Position numbers and translations under genes: made by a program. Shown piece by piece: positions 25,944 through 36,456 of a stretch of DNA of 64,000 nt (position 1 is its first letter; each line of letters begins with the position of its first letter). The stretch is taken from contig NZ_JPJI01000032.1 of NCBI RefSeq assembly GCF_000732625.1, forward strand, positions 682,001-746,000, in the 5' to 3' direction. The notes under the pieces are model-generated. The model was not told where the DNA came from and made no database searches. It saw only the letters and a program-made list of their open reading frames with translations. The stretch comes from Nonlabens ulvanivorans. Its GTDB lineage: Bacteria > Bacteroidota > Bacteroidia > Flavobacteriales > Flavobacteriaceae.

Positions 25944-27791
25944 ATGTGTGGAATCGTAGGTTACATAGGACATCGTGACGCTTATCCTATTGTTTTAAAT
26001 GGTCTTAAAAGACTTGAATATAGAGGTTATGATAGTGCTGGGATTGCTATTTATGATGGTACAGATCTTAAGTTTTCAAAAACCAAAGGTAAAGTTGCTG
26101 ATCTAGAGGCAAAGTTAGAATCAGAGGTTAGTACTAATGGTACTATCGCAATAGGTCATACACGATGGGCTACACATGGTGTGCCTAATGATGTTAATTC
26201 TCATCCTCATTTTTCTAATAGTGGTGACCTTGTAATTATACACAATGGTATAATTGAAAACTATCAACCTCTTAAGACAGAGTTGATGAATAGAGGATTT
26301 ACTTTTCAATCAGATACAGATACAGAGGTATTAGTAAATCTAATAGAGGATGTAAAGACTAAAGAAAAAGTAAAATTAGGTAAGGCGGTTCAAATAGCTT
26401 TAAATCAGACTATAGGAGCTTATGCAATTGCCGTGTTTGATCGTAATAAGCCTAATGAGATTGTAGTAGCTCGCTTAGGGTCTCCTCTTGCAATAGGAGT
26501 CGGTGAAAACGAATTCTTCATAGCTAGTGACGCGTCTCCTTTTATTGAGTTTACTAAAGAAGCTATTTATTTAGAAGACGGTGAGATGGCTGTTGTGCGT
26601 ACTCACAAGGATATGAAAATCCGTAAAATACATGATGACTCATTAGTAGATCCGTACATACAGGAATTACAAATGAATCTTGAGCAGATTGAAAAAGGTG
26701 GTTACGATCACTTTATGCTTAAAGAAATTTATGAGCAACCTCAGGCTATTAGAGATACCTTCAGAGGTAGAATGTTAGTAGATCAAGGCCTAATTAAGAT
26801 GGCTGGTATTGATGATCATATAGATAAGTTTTTAAATGCTAGGCGTATATTGATTGTAGCTTGTGGTACATCATGGCACGCAGGTCTTGTGGCAGAATAT
26901 ATCTTTGAAGATCTTGCAAGAATACCTGTAGAAGTAGAATACGCGTCAGAGTTTAGGTATAGGAATCCTGTTATTGATAAGGATGATATATTAATTGCTA
27001 TTTCTCAAAGTGGAGAAACAGCAGATACAATGGCTGCTATAAAGATGGCTAAAGATAAAGGAGCTTTCGTTTTTGGAGTTTGTAATGTGGTAGGTAGTTC
27101 CATCTCTCGTGAGGCGCATGCAGGAGCTTATACTCATGCAGGACCAGAAATAGGTGTTGCTTCTACTAAGGCTTTTACAACTCAAATTACGGTCCTAACA
27201 CTTATCGCATTACAGTTAGCAAAGAAAAAAGGTAAGATTTCGACTAGTGACTTCCATAGATATCTACAAGAATTAGATACAATTCCTGAAAAAGTAGAAA
27301 AAGCTCTCGGTTCTAACGATCATATCGAGAAAATAGCTGCGATATATAAAGATGCACCTAATTGTTTATACTTAGGACGTGGATTTAACTTTCCAGTTGC
27401 GCTAGAAGGAGCTCTTAAGCTTAAAGAGATCAGTTATATTCATGCAGAAGGTTATCCAGCTGCAGAGATGAAACATGGGCCTATTGCTTTGATTGATGAG
27501 CAAATGCCAGTTGTTGTAATCGCGACCCGTAAAGGGCATTATGAAAAGGTGGTCAGTAATATTCAGGAAATTAAATCTCGTAGCGGTAAGATAATAGGTA
27601 TCGTTACAGAAGGAGATGTTGATGTGCGTGATCTTGCAGATCACGTAATAGAGGTGCCTGATACTATAGAGTTTATGACACCTTTATTAACCACTATACC
27701 ATTACAATTATTATCTTATCATATAGCAGTAATGTTAGATAAAAACGTGGATCAACCACGTAATCTAGCGAAATCTGTTACGGTAGAATAG
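25944..27791 (+). CDS. glmS: Glutamine--fructose-6-phosphate aminotransferase
   Basis: 615 residues, complete. The N-terminal glutaminase has its nucleophile Cys2 (MCGIVGYIGHR) and HTRWATHG; two SIS isomerase domains follow (CGTSWHAG, ISQSGETADT), ending in RNLAKSVTVE. It makes glucosamine-6-phosphate, the first step to UDP-GlcNAc for peptidoglycan and LPS. No glmS ribozyme is expected or visible because only 10 bases separate it from the DUF4270 gene. A terminator follows. Confidence 0.98.
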   Translation: MCGIVGYIGHRDAYPIVLNGLKRLEYRGYDSAGIAIYDGTDLKFSKTKGKVADLEAKLESEVSTNGTIAIGHTRWATHGVPNDVNSHPHFSNSGDLVIIHNGIIENYQPLKTELMNRGFTFQSDTDTEVLVNLIEDVKTKEKVKLGKAVQIALNQTIGAYAIAVFDRNKPNEIVVARLGSPLAIGVGENEFFIASDASPFIEFTKEAIYLEDGEMAVVRTHKDMKIRKIHDDSLVDPYIQELQMNLEQIEKGGYDHFMLKEIYEQPQAIRDTFRGRMLVDQGLIKMAGIDDHIDKFLNARRILIVACGTSWHAGLVAEYIFEDLARIPVEVEYASEFRYRNPVIDKDDILIAISQSGETADTMAAIKMAKDKGAFVFGVCNVVGSSISREAHAGAYTHAGPEIGVASTKAFTTQITVLTLIALQLAKKKGKISTSDFHRYLQELDTIPEKVEKALGSNDHIEKIAAIYKDAPNCLYLGRGFNFPVALEGALKLKEISYIHAEGYPAAEMKHGPIALIDEQMPVVVIATRKGHYEKVVSNIQEIKSRSGKIIGIVTEGDVDVRDLADHVIEVPDTIEFMTPLLTTIPLQLLSYHIAVMLDKNVDQPRNLAKSVTVE

Positions 27792-27818
27792 TAGGTAGAT
27801 GACCAAAGATATAAGTAG

Positions 27819-27847
27819 AAACCACCTAAGAGATTAGGTGGTTTTTT
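27819..27847 (+). terminator. Terminator after glmS
   Basis: AAACCACCTAA / TTAGGTGGTTT stem of 11 bp with loop GAGA and a T run. Confidence 0.87.
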
Positions 27848-27851
27848 ATTA

Positions 27852-27867
27852 CGCTTTCGCGTAAGCG
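27852..27867. repeat. Iterated palindrome, near copy (one mismatch)
   Basis: CGCTTTCGCGTAAGCG, between the glmS terminator and the atpD promoter. Confidence 0.85.
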
Positions 27868-27955
27868 TGATTCAACAATCCTAGTTGTAATCCAATAGAT
27901 TTTTGAGCTTATAAAAAAATTGAAAATTCTGATGTCTATATAATTAGGAAAGCAG

Positions 27956-27963
27956 TATCTTTG
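27956..27963 (+). promoter_or_regulatory. -7 box upstream of atpD
   Basis: TATCTTTG, 58 bases before the atpD ATG. The intervening leader holds a small hairpin GGCTT/AAGCC (27978-27991) followed by a T-rich stretch. Confidence 0.48.
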
Positions 27964-28009
27964 CGCCACTGAAAAAAGGCTTTTTGAAGCCGTATCTTTT
28001 TAAGTTTAA

Positions 28010-29533
<1,524 letters not shown>

Positions 29534-29545
29534 ATCAAACAATGG

Positions 29546-29584
29546 CAGTCGCGGTAATTAAAGGATTATCGCGACTGTTTTATT
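29546..29584 (+). terminator. Terminator-like hairpin between atpD and atpC
   Basis: Twelve-pair stem with one G-U pair (CAGTCGCG at 29546-29553 against CGCGACTG at 29570-29577, extended by four pairs) and an 8-base loop, followed by TTTTATT. It lies 12 bases after the atpD stop and 22 before the atpC start. Confidence 0.75.
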
Positions 29585-29605
29585 GTAATTGAAAAGTAAA
29601 CAAAG

Positions 29606-29881
29606 ATGATTTTAGAAATAGTAACACCAGAGCAAACTCTTTTTAGCGGTACTGTTGAATCTGTATCGGTTCCTGGTATAAGTGGACAATTCCAAATGCT
29701 GGATAATCACGCACCTGTTGTTTCATTATTAGTAAAAGGAGCTGTAAAGATTTTTGGTAAAGTAGAACTAGAAGAGACGGTTGCGTCTTTATTTACCAAA
29801 GAAGATGGAACTACTAATTTTCACATCACTGGTGGAGTTATAGAAATGAAAGATAATAAAGCAATCGTATTAGCTGACTAA
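29606..29881 (+). CDS. atpC: ATP synthase F1 subunit epsilon (short form)
   Basis: 91 residues: only the N-terminal beta-sandwich (ILEIVTPEQTLFSGTVESVSVPG... FQMLDNHAPVVSLL). The C-terminal helical domain that inhibits ATP hydrolysis in proteins of about 135 residues is missing. The short form is found in other Bacteroidota, so this is a lineage trait, not damage. Terminators lie on both sides. Confidence 0.95.
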   Translation: MILEIVTPEQTLFSGTVESVSVPGISGQFQMLDNHAPVVSLLVKGAVKIFGKVELEETVASLFTKEDGTTNFHITGGVIEMKDNKAIVLAD

Positions 29882-29902
29882 TACTTTACTTTATAAGATA
29901 TT

Positions 29903-29938
29903 AAAAAAGCCTCGATTCTTATGAATCGAGGCTTTTTT
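29903..29938. terminator. Bidirectional terminator between atpC and the ankyrin gene
   Basis: Perfect 16-bp stem (AAAAAAGCCTCGATTC and its complement) with a 4-base loop and T run on either strand. Confidence 0.9.
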
Positions 29939-29967
29939 AGTTTAACACCAGTAAGTACTAAACTCTT

Positions 29968-30393
29968 TTATTTCAAAAGCTTTTGTATAGCTGCTGCATT
30001 ATTTCCAGTTGCATAATCCATTGCAGTTTTTCCGTCTAATTTTAAAGACTTATCAGCTCCAGCGTCTAATAACATAGACACTAAGTGTGGACGTCCCATT
30101 TGAACAGCGGTCATTAAGGGCGTCATATTATTACATGTATTGTTAATATCGATATTCTTTTGAGTAATTAAAAACTGTAAAACATCTGCACTGTCCATTT
30201 GAATGGCTAGTTGAGCAAGTGAAGAAGTGGATTTACCAACCTCATAACAAGTATCCTTGTTACTGTCTGTAACTAAGCTATTAATGGCTGTGGTGTCGTC
30301 GTTCTTAAGAGCTTTGGTAAGATCCATGCTCAATGTTTGTGCACTTGCTAGAGTTCCTAAACATAATGCCACTATAAATATTGCTTTTTTCAT
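29968..30393 (-). CDS. Secreted ankyrin-repeat protein
   Basis: 141 residues: signal peptide MKKAIFIVALCLGTLASAQ, then about three ankyrin repeats (TPLMTAVQMGRPHLVSMLLD, AGADKSLKLDGKTAMDYA). A small periplasmic binding module with unknown partner. Single gene facing away from bioF. Confidence 0.85.
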   Translation of the reverse strand: MKKAIFIVALCLGTLASAQTLSMDLTKALKNDDTTAINSLVTDSNKDTCYEVGKSTSSLAQLAIQMDSADVLQFLITQKNIDINNTCNNMTPLMTAVQMGRPHLVSMLLDAGADKSLKLDGKTAMDYATGNNAAAIQKLLK

Positions 30394-30595
30394 CGTGTTG
30401 TTATTAATGTGATGCTAATATAAGATTTTTTTAAAGGACACAAAATCAATTAGCTCTGTACTCAAGATTATCAATAGGTTCAAATGTATAGCATTGAATA
30501 GCTAGACTAGTGCAGTTAAGTAATGTCTAGTAAAAAGATGGACTGTCTATGGTTCATATTCCATAATAACTATGATTCGATAACAGATTACTCCT

Positions 30596-30603
30596 TACTT
30601 TTG
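30596..30603 (+). promoter_or_regulatory. -7 box upstream of the biotin operon
   Basis: TACTTTTG, 4 bases before the bioF ATG at 30608. No -33 TTG and no BirA-type operator were seen in the 214-base gap upstream, which holds only weak short inverted repeats. Confidence 0.42.
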
Positions 30604-30607
30604 CCAC

Positions 30608-31732
30608 ATGCTACCAGATAAACTCATACGCAAACTAGGCATGCGACACTTCTCAGGAAATATGCGCAGACTTAAATCGCACAACAATCTTATAGATTTT
30701 GCATCTAATGATTACCTGGGTTTTTCAAAAATCCCTATGGTTGAGGAGTCTACCTTACTACATGGCGCCACCGGTTCTAGATTGTTATCTGGACATAGTA
30801 AAGCATTTGATACATTAGAAAATCGTATCGCTCATTTTCATAAATCAGAAAATGCACTCATTTTTAACTCTGGTTATGACGCAAATCTAGGTTTAATAAG
30901 TAGTGTTGCGCAGCGTGGCGATTTAATTTTATATGATGAGTTAGTACATGCCAGTATTAGGGATGGTATTCAACTTTCGATGGCACGTTCCCTTAAATTT
31001 CGACATAATGATATTGATCACTTAAAAATATTACTAGATAAATTCGGAAAAGGTGAACAACTAGAGGTTTATGTGATCACTGAATCTGTTTTTTCAATGG
31101 ATGGTGATCAAGCACCACTAGAAGAATTAACTCAGCTTACTAAAAAAATGAATAATGCTTATCTTATTGTTGATGAGGCACACGCTTTAGGTGTTATAGG
31201 TCATAATGGTGAAGGTCTCGTACAGTATTTAGGATTAGAAGATCAAGTTTTTGCTAGGGTTGTGACATATGGTAAGGCGTTAGGTTGTCATGGTGCTTCC
31301 ATATTAGGTAGTAGTGATTTAGTACAATACTTGATTAATTTTTGTCGCACATTCATTTATACCACAGCATTACCGCCACATGCTCTTTTAACTATTAATG
31401 CTGGTTATGAGCATCTCGAGAATCAGCATGTACATATAAAAAAATTACAAATTTTAATACAGCAGTTCAATAAACTAGTGGTGCAAAGTGGATTGCGATT
31501 ACGCTTTCGCGAAAGCGAGACCGCCATACAAGTTTGTATTATACCAGGTAACAAGAATGTAAGAAAAGTGGCTGGTCAATTGCAACACAAAGGATATGAT
31601 GTAAGAGCCATTTTATCACCTACTGTACCAGAAGGTCAAGAGCGATTAAGGTTATGTCTACATAGTTATAACACTATTGATGACTGTGAATATGTCCTTG
31701 AAACCATTGCAAAATCTCTGAAAAAGAAATGA
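30608..31732 (+). CDS. bioF: 8-amino-7-oxononanoate synthase
   Basis: 374 residues. PLP enzyme that joins pimeloyl thioester and alanine in biotin synthesis. The PLP Lys is K223 (VTYGKALGCHGA); DEAH (189-192) and FNSGYDANLG are conserved. First gene of a packed operon: it overlaps the next gene by ATGA. A palindrome copy (31502-31517) encodes RFRES near residue 300, in the C-terminal domain. Confidence 0.95.
   Translation: MLPDKLIRKLGMRHFSGNMRRLKSHNNLIDFASNDYLGFSKIPMVEESTLLHGATGSRLLSGHSKAFDTLENRIAHFHKSENALIFNSGYDANLGLISSVAQRGDLILYDELVHASIRDGIQLSMARSLKFRHNDIDHLKILLDKFGKGEQLEVYVITESVFSMDGDQAPLEELTQLTKKMNNAYLIVDEAHALGVIGHNGEGLVQYLGLEDQVFARVVTYGKALGCHGASILGSSDLVQYLINFCRTFIYTTALPPHALLTINAGYEHLENQHVHIKKLQILIQQFNKLVVQSGLRLRFRESETAIQVCIIPGNKNVRKVAGQLQHKGYDVRAILSPTVPEGQERLRLCLHSYNTIDDCEYVLETIAKSLKKK
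31502..31517. repeat. Iterated palindrome, exact copy 6
   Basis: In bioF; encodes RFRES. Confidence 0.95.
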
Positions 31733-32142
31733 GCAAATTTAGAACAATAGCTGTATTTGCTTATCCTGCAGAGGCTGCAGTCATTAAATCTAAACTAGAA
31801 AGCGAAAATATCTCAGTTTTTTTAAGAGATGAGTTTACCATTGCTACAGATCCGTTTGCCACTAATGCGATAGGTGGTGTAAAAATGGATGTATACAAAG
31901 AAGATTATATTAAAGCTATAGGGCTTATTGAAAAATCAAACCCTGAAATTACACAACGTATTACTCATCTGGTAATATGTCCTAAATGTAAAAAAAGAGC
32001 CGTAAGAGAACAAGGTGATGTGATGACAGCAACTACCTTTGCAGAACGATTAAAAGCAGTGCTCTTAAGCATTTTTCCTTTCTCAAGCGATAAGCATTAT
32101 AAATGTATGAACTGCTCCCATAAATTTGATCTTAATGAATAG
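31729..32142 (+). CDS. DUF2007 protein with zinc ribbon, in the biotin operon
   Basis: 137 residues. Residues 1-70 form the ACT-like DUF2007 domain (RTIAVFAYPAEAAVIKSKLE). The C-terminal part carries C84, C87, C126 and C129, a probable zinc ribbon. DUF2007 proteins are annotated as putative signal transducers without known ligand. It overlaps bioF by 4 bases and bioD by 8, so it is translated with the biotin enzymes. Confidence 0.83.
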   Translation: MSKFRTIAVFAYPAEAAVIKSKLESENISVFLRDEFTIATDPFATNAIGGVKMDVYKEDYIKAIGLIEKSNPEITQRITHLVICPKCKKRAVREQGDVMTATTFAERLKAVLLSIFPFSSDKHYKCMNCSHKFDLNE

Positions 32143-32755
32143 TTATTTTATAACAGGAATAAGTACAGATGTAGGTAAAACGCTGGTGGCGGCTGCAATT
32201 ACTCAAGCGTTAGAGGCAGACTATTGGAAACCTATACAAAGCGGTGGAATAGAGCATTCGGACCGTATGGAAGTGCAGCGATTGATCTCAAATAATGATA
32301 CTGTGTTTCATAAAGAGCGGTATTTTTTAGAAACACCTATGAGTCCGCATGAAGCTGCTGCTATTGATGGTATTACGATAGAATTAGAAGAGATTAAAAG
32401 ACCGCAAACGGAAAACAATATGGTCATTGAAGGCGCTGGCGGACTGTTAGTTCCTTTAAATGATAAACACACGATTATAGATTTAATTCAGCCATCGGAT
32501 AAGGTAATTCTAGTTAGTTCTGGTTATTTAGGTAGTATCAATCATACCTTATTGAGTATTGAAGTTTTAAGGTCTCGTGGTCTATCGTGTGCTGGTATAA
32601 TTTATAATCAGGTTGAGTTATCAGGAACTATAGAGATTATTGAAAAAATGACTGGTGTTCCTACTATTGCTCATTTATCTTATATAGACTCATTAAATAA
32701 TGATAGTGTTGCAGCAGTTGCCAGTACGATGAGAGAAAAGCTATTAGCATTATGA
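32135..32755 (+). CDS. bioD: Dethiobiotin synthetase
   Basis: 206 residues from ATG 32135; a TTG three codons earlier is also in frame but the ATG matches the family start. P-loop GISTDVGKT at 8-16, then KPIQSG and EGAGGLLVPL with the catalytic residues. It closes the ureido ring of dethiobiotin from diaminopelargonate, CO2 and ATP. It overlaps DUF2007 by 8 bases and bioA by 4. Confidence 0.94.
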   Translation: MNSYFITGISTDVGKTLVAAAITQALEADYWKPIQSGGIEHSDRMEVQRLISNNDTVFHKERYFLETPMSPHEAAAIDGITIELEEIKRPQTENNMVIEGAGGLLVPLNDKHTIIDLIQPSDKVILVSSGYLGSINHTLLSIEVLRSRGLSCAGIIYNQVELSGTIEIIEKMTGVPTIAHLSYIDSLNNDSVAAVASTMREKLLAL

Positions 32756-34050
32756 CATTAGAAGAGCTTCAAAAACTAGATGCCCAGCATATATGGCATC
32801 CATTAACACAGCACAAAACTGCAAATAGTCCTCTTGCGATAAAAAAGGCGCAAGGGAACTATCTGTTTGATATGGCTGGTAAGACCTATTTTGATGCGAT
32901 TTCAAGTTGGTATACTTGTAGCTATGGTCATACTAATCCAGTGCTAACTCAAGCAATTAAAAAACAAGTTGATGAATTACATCATGTTGTATTTGCAGGA
33001 ATGACTCACGAACCTGCTGCGCAGTTATCTAAGAAACTGATCGGTATCTTACCGGATAATCAACAGAAATTATTCTTTTCAGAGAATGGTTCTACTAGTG
33101 TAGAGATTGCTCTAAAGATGGCTTTTCAATATCATTTCAACCGTGGAGAAAAACGTAATGTAGTAATAGCCTTAGAAAATGGCTTTCACGGCGATACTTT
33201 TGGAGCTATGAGCGCCAGTGGCTTATCTGTTTATAATGGACCATTTGAAGATTTTTTTATAGATGTTAAACGCATACCAGTCCCTACAGAGGAAAATTTA
33301 AGCGAAGTTCTCTACCTAATTGATGAACTGACAACTCAAAATCAAGTAGCCTCTTTTATATATGAACCATTAGTACAAGGTGCTGCTGCCATGCAAATGC
33401 ACCAGCCAGAACATCTTTGTCAAGTCTTAAAATGTTTCCAAGAAAAAGGAGTTTTAACAATTGCAGATGAAGTGATGACTGGTTTTGGTAAAACAGGCTA
33501 CAATTTTGCAAGTGAAGCGATGCTTAACAAGCCAGACATGATGTGCCTTTCTAAAGCACTAACTGGCGGTATTATGCCTATGGCTATTACCACTTGTACA
33601 AAAAAGGTTTATGATGCCTTTTATGATGATGAGCTAGCGCGTGGTTTTTTTCATGGGCATACTTATTCAGGGAATCCTCTGGGATGTGCTGTTGCCGCCG
33701 CCGCTATCGACCTCTTAACATCTGATGCTATTCAAGAGAACATTCAATTAATCACTCAATCTCATAAAAAACATATTAAGGTTTATCAATCACATAACGC
33801 AGTTGATTCAGTACGTTCATGTGGTGTCATTTTAGCAATTGATCTTGCTATAGAAATGGAACGTTATGGAAGTAAACGTAATGAGATTTTTCAATGGTTT
33901 ATGAATCATGGAATTTTCTTGAGGCCATTAGGGAAGACCATTTACATTGTGCCTCCATTTACAACATCACCGCAAGAGTTAGAGTTACTTTATAAAGCCC
34001 TACTGGTATTCCTGGATGAAATGACTTCAAAAAAAGCCCAATTTTTATAG
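32752..34050 (+). CDS. bioA: Adenosylmethionine--8-amino-7-oxononanoate aminotransferase
   Basis: 432 residues, full length. Class III aminotransferase with PLP Lys268 (CLSKALTGG), IADEVMTGFGKTG, and the BioA N-terminus HIWHPLTQ. It makes diaminopelargonate from KAPA with SAM as amino donor. ATGA overlap with bioD; the KAS gene follows after 57 bases. Confidence 0.96.
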   Translation: MTLEELQKLDAQHIWHPLTQHKTANSPLAIKKAQGNYLFDMAGKTYFDAISSWYTCSYGHTNPVLTQAIKKQVDELHHVVFAGMTHEPAAQLSKKLIGILPDNQQKLFFSENGSTSVEIALKMAFQYHFNRGEKRNVVIALENGFHGDTFGAMSASGLSVYNGPFEDFFIDVKRIPVPTEENLSEVLYLIDELTTQNQVASFIYEPLVQGAAAMQMHQPEHLCQVLKCFQEKGVLTIADEVMTGFGKTGYNFASEAMLNKPDMMCLSKALTGGIMPMAITTCTKKVYDAFYDDELARGFFHGHTYSGNPLGCAVAAAAIDLLTSDAIQENIQLITQSHKKHIKVYQSHNAVDSVRSCGVILAIDLAIEMERYGSKRNEIFQWFMNHGIFLRPLGKTIYIVPPFTTSPQELELLYKALLVFLDEMTSKKAQFL

Positions 34051-34107
34051 CCTTTTACTCGGTTTTAAACTTAAGTATGGGCATTTTTGCAATAGAATAA
34101 AATAAGA

Positions 34108-35238
34108 TTGAAAAACCCAATTTATATTAACGGATCTGGTGTGGTATCACCATTATCTTCCGCAGGTTTTAGTAGTGATTCTTCTGCTATTTTAGTTTCC
34201 GGTAATGATCTTGTTGCGCCTATTAGCGATTTACATGATGTTAGAATAAAAGAACTTCAGGCAGAATCTAAATGGTATAGTCAATTAGATCGATCTGTTT
34301 TATTGGCCATTTTAGCCGCTAGAGAATTTAAAGTTCCTGTAGGTAAGATAGGAATCAATATAGGTTCTTCTCGCGGTGCTACTCGTGTCTGGGAAGAAAG
34401 TTATACACGCTTTCGCGAAAGCGGAATAGCAACAACACAATCCTCTCCATTAACCACATTAGGAAATATATCTACATGGATAGCACAAGACCTAGGAGTG
34501 GACGCTACTGCGTTTTCACATTCTATAACCTGTGCTACGGCATCACATGCAGTACTTAATGCTATCGCATGGATAGAAAGTGATATGGTAGATCAATTTA
34601 TAGTAGGTGGATCAGAAGCTCCTTTAACGCCGTTTACCATAGCGCAAATGAAAGCGTTACGTATTTATGCCACTCAAGAAAGTGCTTATCCTTGTAAAGC
34701 ATTAGATTTAGACAAGACTGGTAATACTATGGTATTGGGAGAAGCTGCTGCTTGTTATTTGCTTTCTAGAAAAGTTACTGAAAATACACAGGCAAAAATA
34801 ATAGGTTACGGAGCAGCTATTGAAAAATTGAGTAGTGCAACATCAGTTTCTATGAATGGTCTGTGTTTACAAGAGTCCATGAAACGAGCGATGGGTGATA
34901 TAGCTCTAGAAGAAGTTGATGCAATTGTCACGCACTCACCAGGTACCATAAAGGGTGATATGGCTGAGTTTGCTGCAATACAAGAGGTTTTTGGAGATGA
35001 CTATCCAACATTGTGTAATAATAAATGGCAGTTAGGTCATTCACTAGGTGCTAGTAGTGCGTTAAGTATAGCTATGGCGCTTGAAATGTTTGATAAATCA
35101 ACCTTATTTACTATTCCTTACTTAGAATCTACCTTTACAAATCCTAGAGGCAAAGAGGTGAATCCACAAAAAATATTGATTAATGCAACAGGTTTTGGCG
35201 GTAATGCGGTGAGCCTATTGTTAGAAAAACATATATAA
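34108..35238 (+). CDS. Beta-ketoacyl-ACP synthase in the biotin operon
   Basis: 376 residues from a TTG start; no nearby ATG exists and the chain begins with the family strand YINGSGVVSPL. KAS I/II fold with catalytic Cys142 (SITCATASHA), His276 (THSPGTIKGD) and His311 (LGHSLGAS), so it should be active, though about 30 residues shorter than FabF. Placed between bioA and bioB, it may help build the pimeloyl precursor in place of a visible bioC/bioH pair; this is inference. A palindrome copy (34408-34423) encodes RFRES at 101-105. Confidence 0.87.
   Translation: MKNPIYINGSGVVSPLSSAGFSSDSSAILVSGNDLVAPISDLHDVRIKELQAESKWYSQLDRSVLLAILAAREFKVPVGKIGINIGSSRGATRVWEESYTRFRESGIATTQSSPLTTLGNISTWIAQDLGVDATAFSHSITCATASHAVLNAIAWIESDMVDQFIVGGSEAPLTPFTIAQMKALRIYATQESAYPCKALDLDKTGNTMVLGEAAACYLLSRKVTENTQAKIIGYGAAIEKLSSATSVSMNGLCLQESMKRAMGDIALEEVDAIVTHSPGTIKGDMAEFAAIQEVFGDDYPTLCNNKWQLGHSLGASSALSIAMALEMFDKSTLFTIPYLESTFTNPRGKEVNPQKILINATGFGGNAVSLLLEKHI
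34408..34423. repeat. Iterated palindrome, exact copy 7
   Basis: In the biotin-operon KAS gene; encodes RFRES. Confidence 0.95.
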
Positions 35239-35303
35239 ATAAAAGGCGTTGGGTAGGTAAGTAAGATTGACTTTTCTATTTTTACGCTGTATATAGAACG
35301 ATT

Positions 35304-36392
35304 ATGAGACACGACTGGACTAAAGAAGAAGTTTTAGAAATATATAACAAGCCATTAATGCACCTTTTATATGAGGCGGCAACAATTCATAGAGAATCAC
35401 ATAACCCTAACCAGGTACAGGTCTCTACATTATTATCTATAAAAACGGGTGGATGTCCTGAAGATTGTGGTTATTGCCCACAAGCAGCTCGCTATCATAC
35501 TGATGTAGAAGGAAATGACTTGATGTCTGTTCAACAGGTAAAAGCACAAGCTTTACGCGCTAAATCTAGTGGTAGTTCTCGTGTATGTATGGGAGCAGCA
35601 TGGAGAAATGTAAAGGATGGACCAGAATTTGACCAAGTATTGGAAATGGTGCGTACAATTAACAAACTAGACATGGAAGTTTGTTGTACACTAGGAATGA
35701 TTACAGAAAATCAAGCTCACAGACTTGCTGAGGCTGGATTATATGCATATAATCACAACTTAGATAGTAGTGAAGAGTATTATAAAGAAGTGATCTCTAC
35801 ACGAGGTTATCAAGATCGTCTAGATACTATCGATAACGTGCGTAAAACTAACGTAACGGTTTGTAGTGGTGGAATTATAGGGATGGGAGAAAGTGCTGAA
35901 GATCGTGCAGGAATGTTAGTGGCATTAGCAAGCTTAAGTCCGCAACCAGAAAGTACTCCTATCAATGCATTAGTCGCTGTAGAAGGAACGCCGCTAGAAG
36001 AACAACAACCAGTTTCTATATGGGATATGGTACGCATGGTAGCTACTACTCGTATTGTAATGCCGCAAACGCAGGTTCGTTTAAGCGCTGGACGTACACA
36101 AATGACTAGAGAAGGACAGGCAATGTGTTTCTTTGCAGGTGCTAACTCCATATTTGCTGGTGATAAATTATTAACGACGCCTAATCCTGATGTAAATGAG
36201 GATATGGAAATGTTTAAGCTTCTAGGTTTAGAACCTATGAAACCTTTTGTGAAAAAAGCACAACCAGAAACAGTGGAAGCTCAATATTCTGAATATAAAG
36301 CATTAGGTGAAAAGCCTAAATGGACGCGCCCAGATCATAAAATAGAGCGTAATGAAGAGGCAAAACTCGCTGCAAAAGCAGCAAAAAGCTAG
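35304..36392 (+). CDS. bioB: Biotin synthase
   Basis: 362 residues. Radical SAM enzyme that inserts sulfur into dethiobiotin. The SAM-binding cluster is C51, C55 and C58 (CPEDCGYC), and the YNHNLD and SAGRTQM segments with the second-cluster ligands are present. Last recognised gene of the bio unit, 65 bases after KAS. It has a longer, Lys/Ala-rich tail than E. coli BioB. Confidence 0.97.
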   Translation: MRHDWTKEEVLEIYNKPLMHLLYEAATIHRESHNPNQVQVSTLLSIKTGGCPEDCGYCPQAARYHTDVEGNDLMSVQQVKAQALRAKSSGSSRVCMGAAWRNVKDGPEFDQVLEMVRTINKLDMEVCCTLGMITENQAHRLAEAGLYAYNHNLDSSEEYYKEVISTRGYQDRLDTIDNVRKTNVTVCSGGIIGMGESAEDRAGMLVALASLSPQPESTPINALVAVEGTPLEEQQPVSIWDMVRMVATTRIVMPQTQVRLSAGRTQMTREGQAMCFFAGANSIFAGDKLLTTPNPDVNEDMEMFKLLGLEPMKPFVKKAQPETVEAQYSEYKALGEKPKWTRPDHKIERNEEAKLAAKAAKS

Positions 36393-36456
36393 TTCTGCCA
36401 GTATTTTAAGTGCTATTTCCATAAACTGGATAGATTAATTTTACGTTATATCTTCT

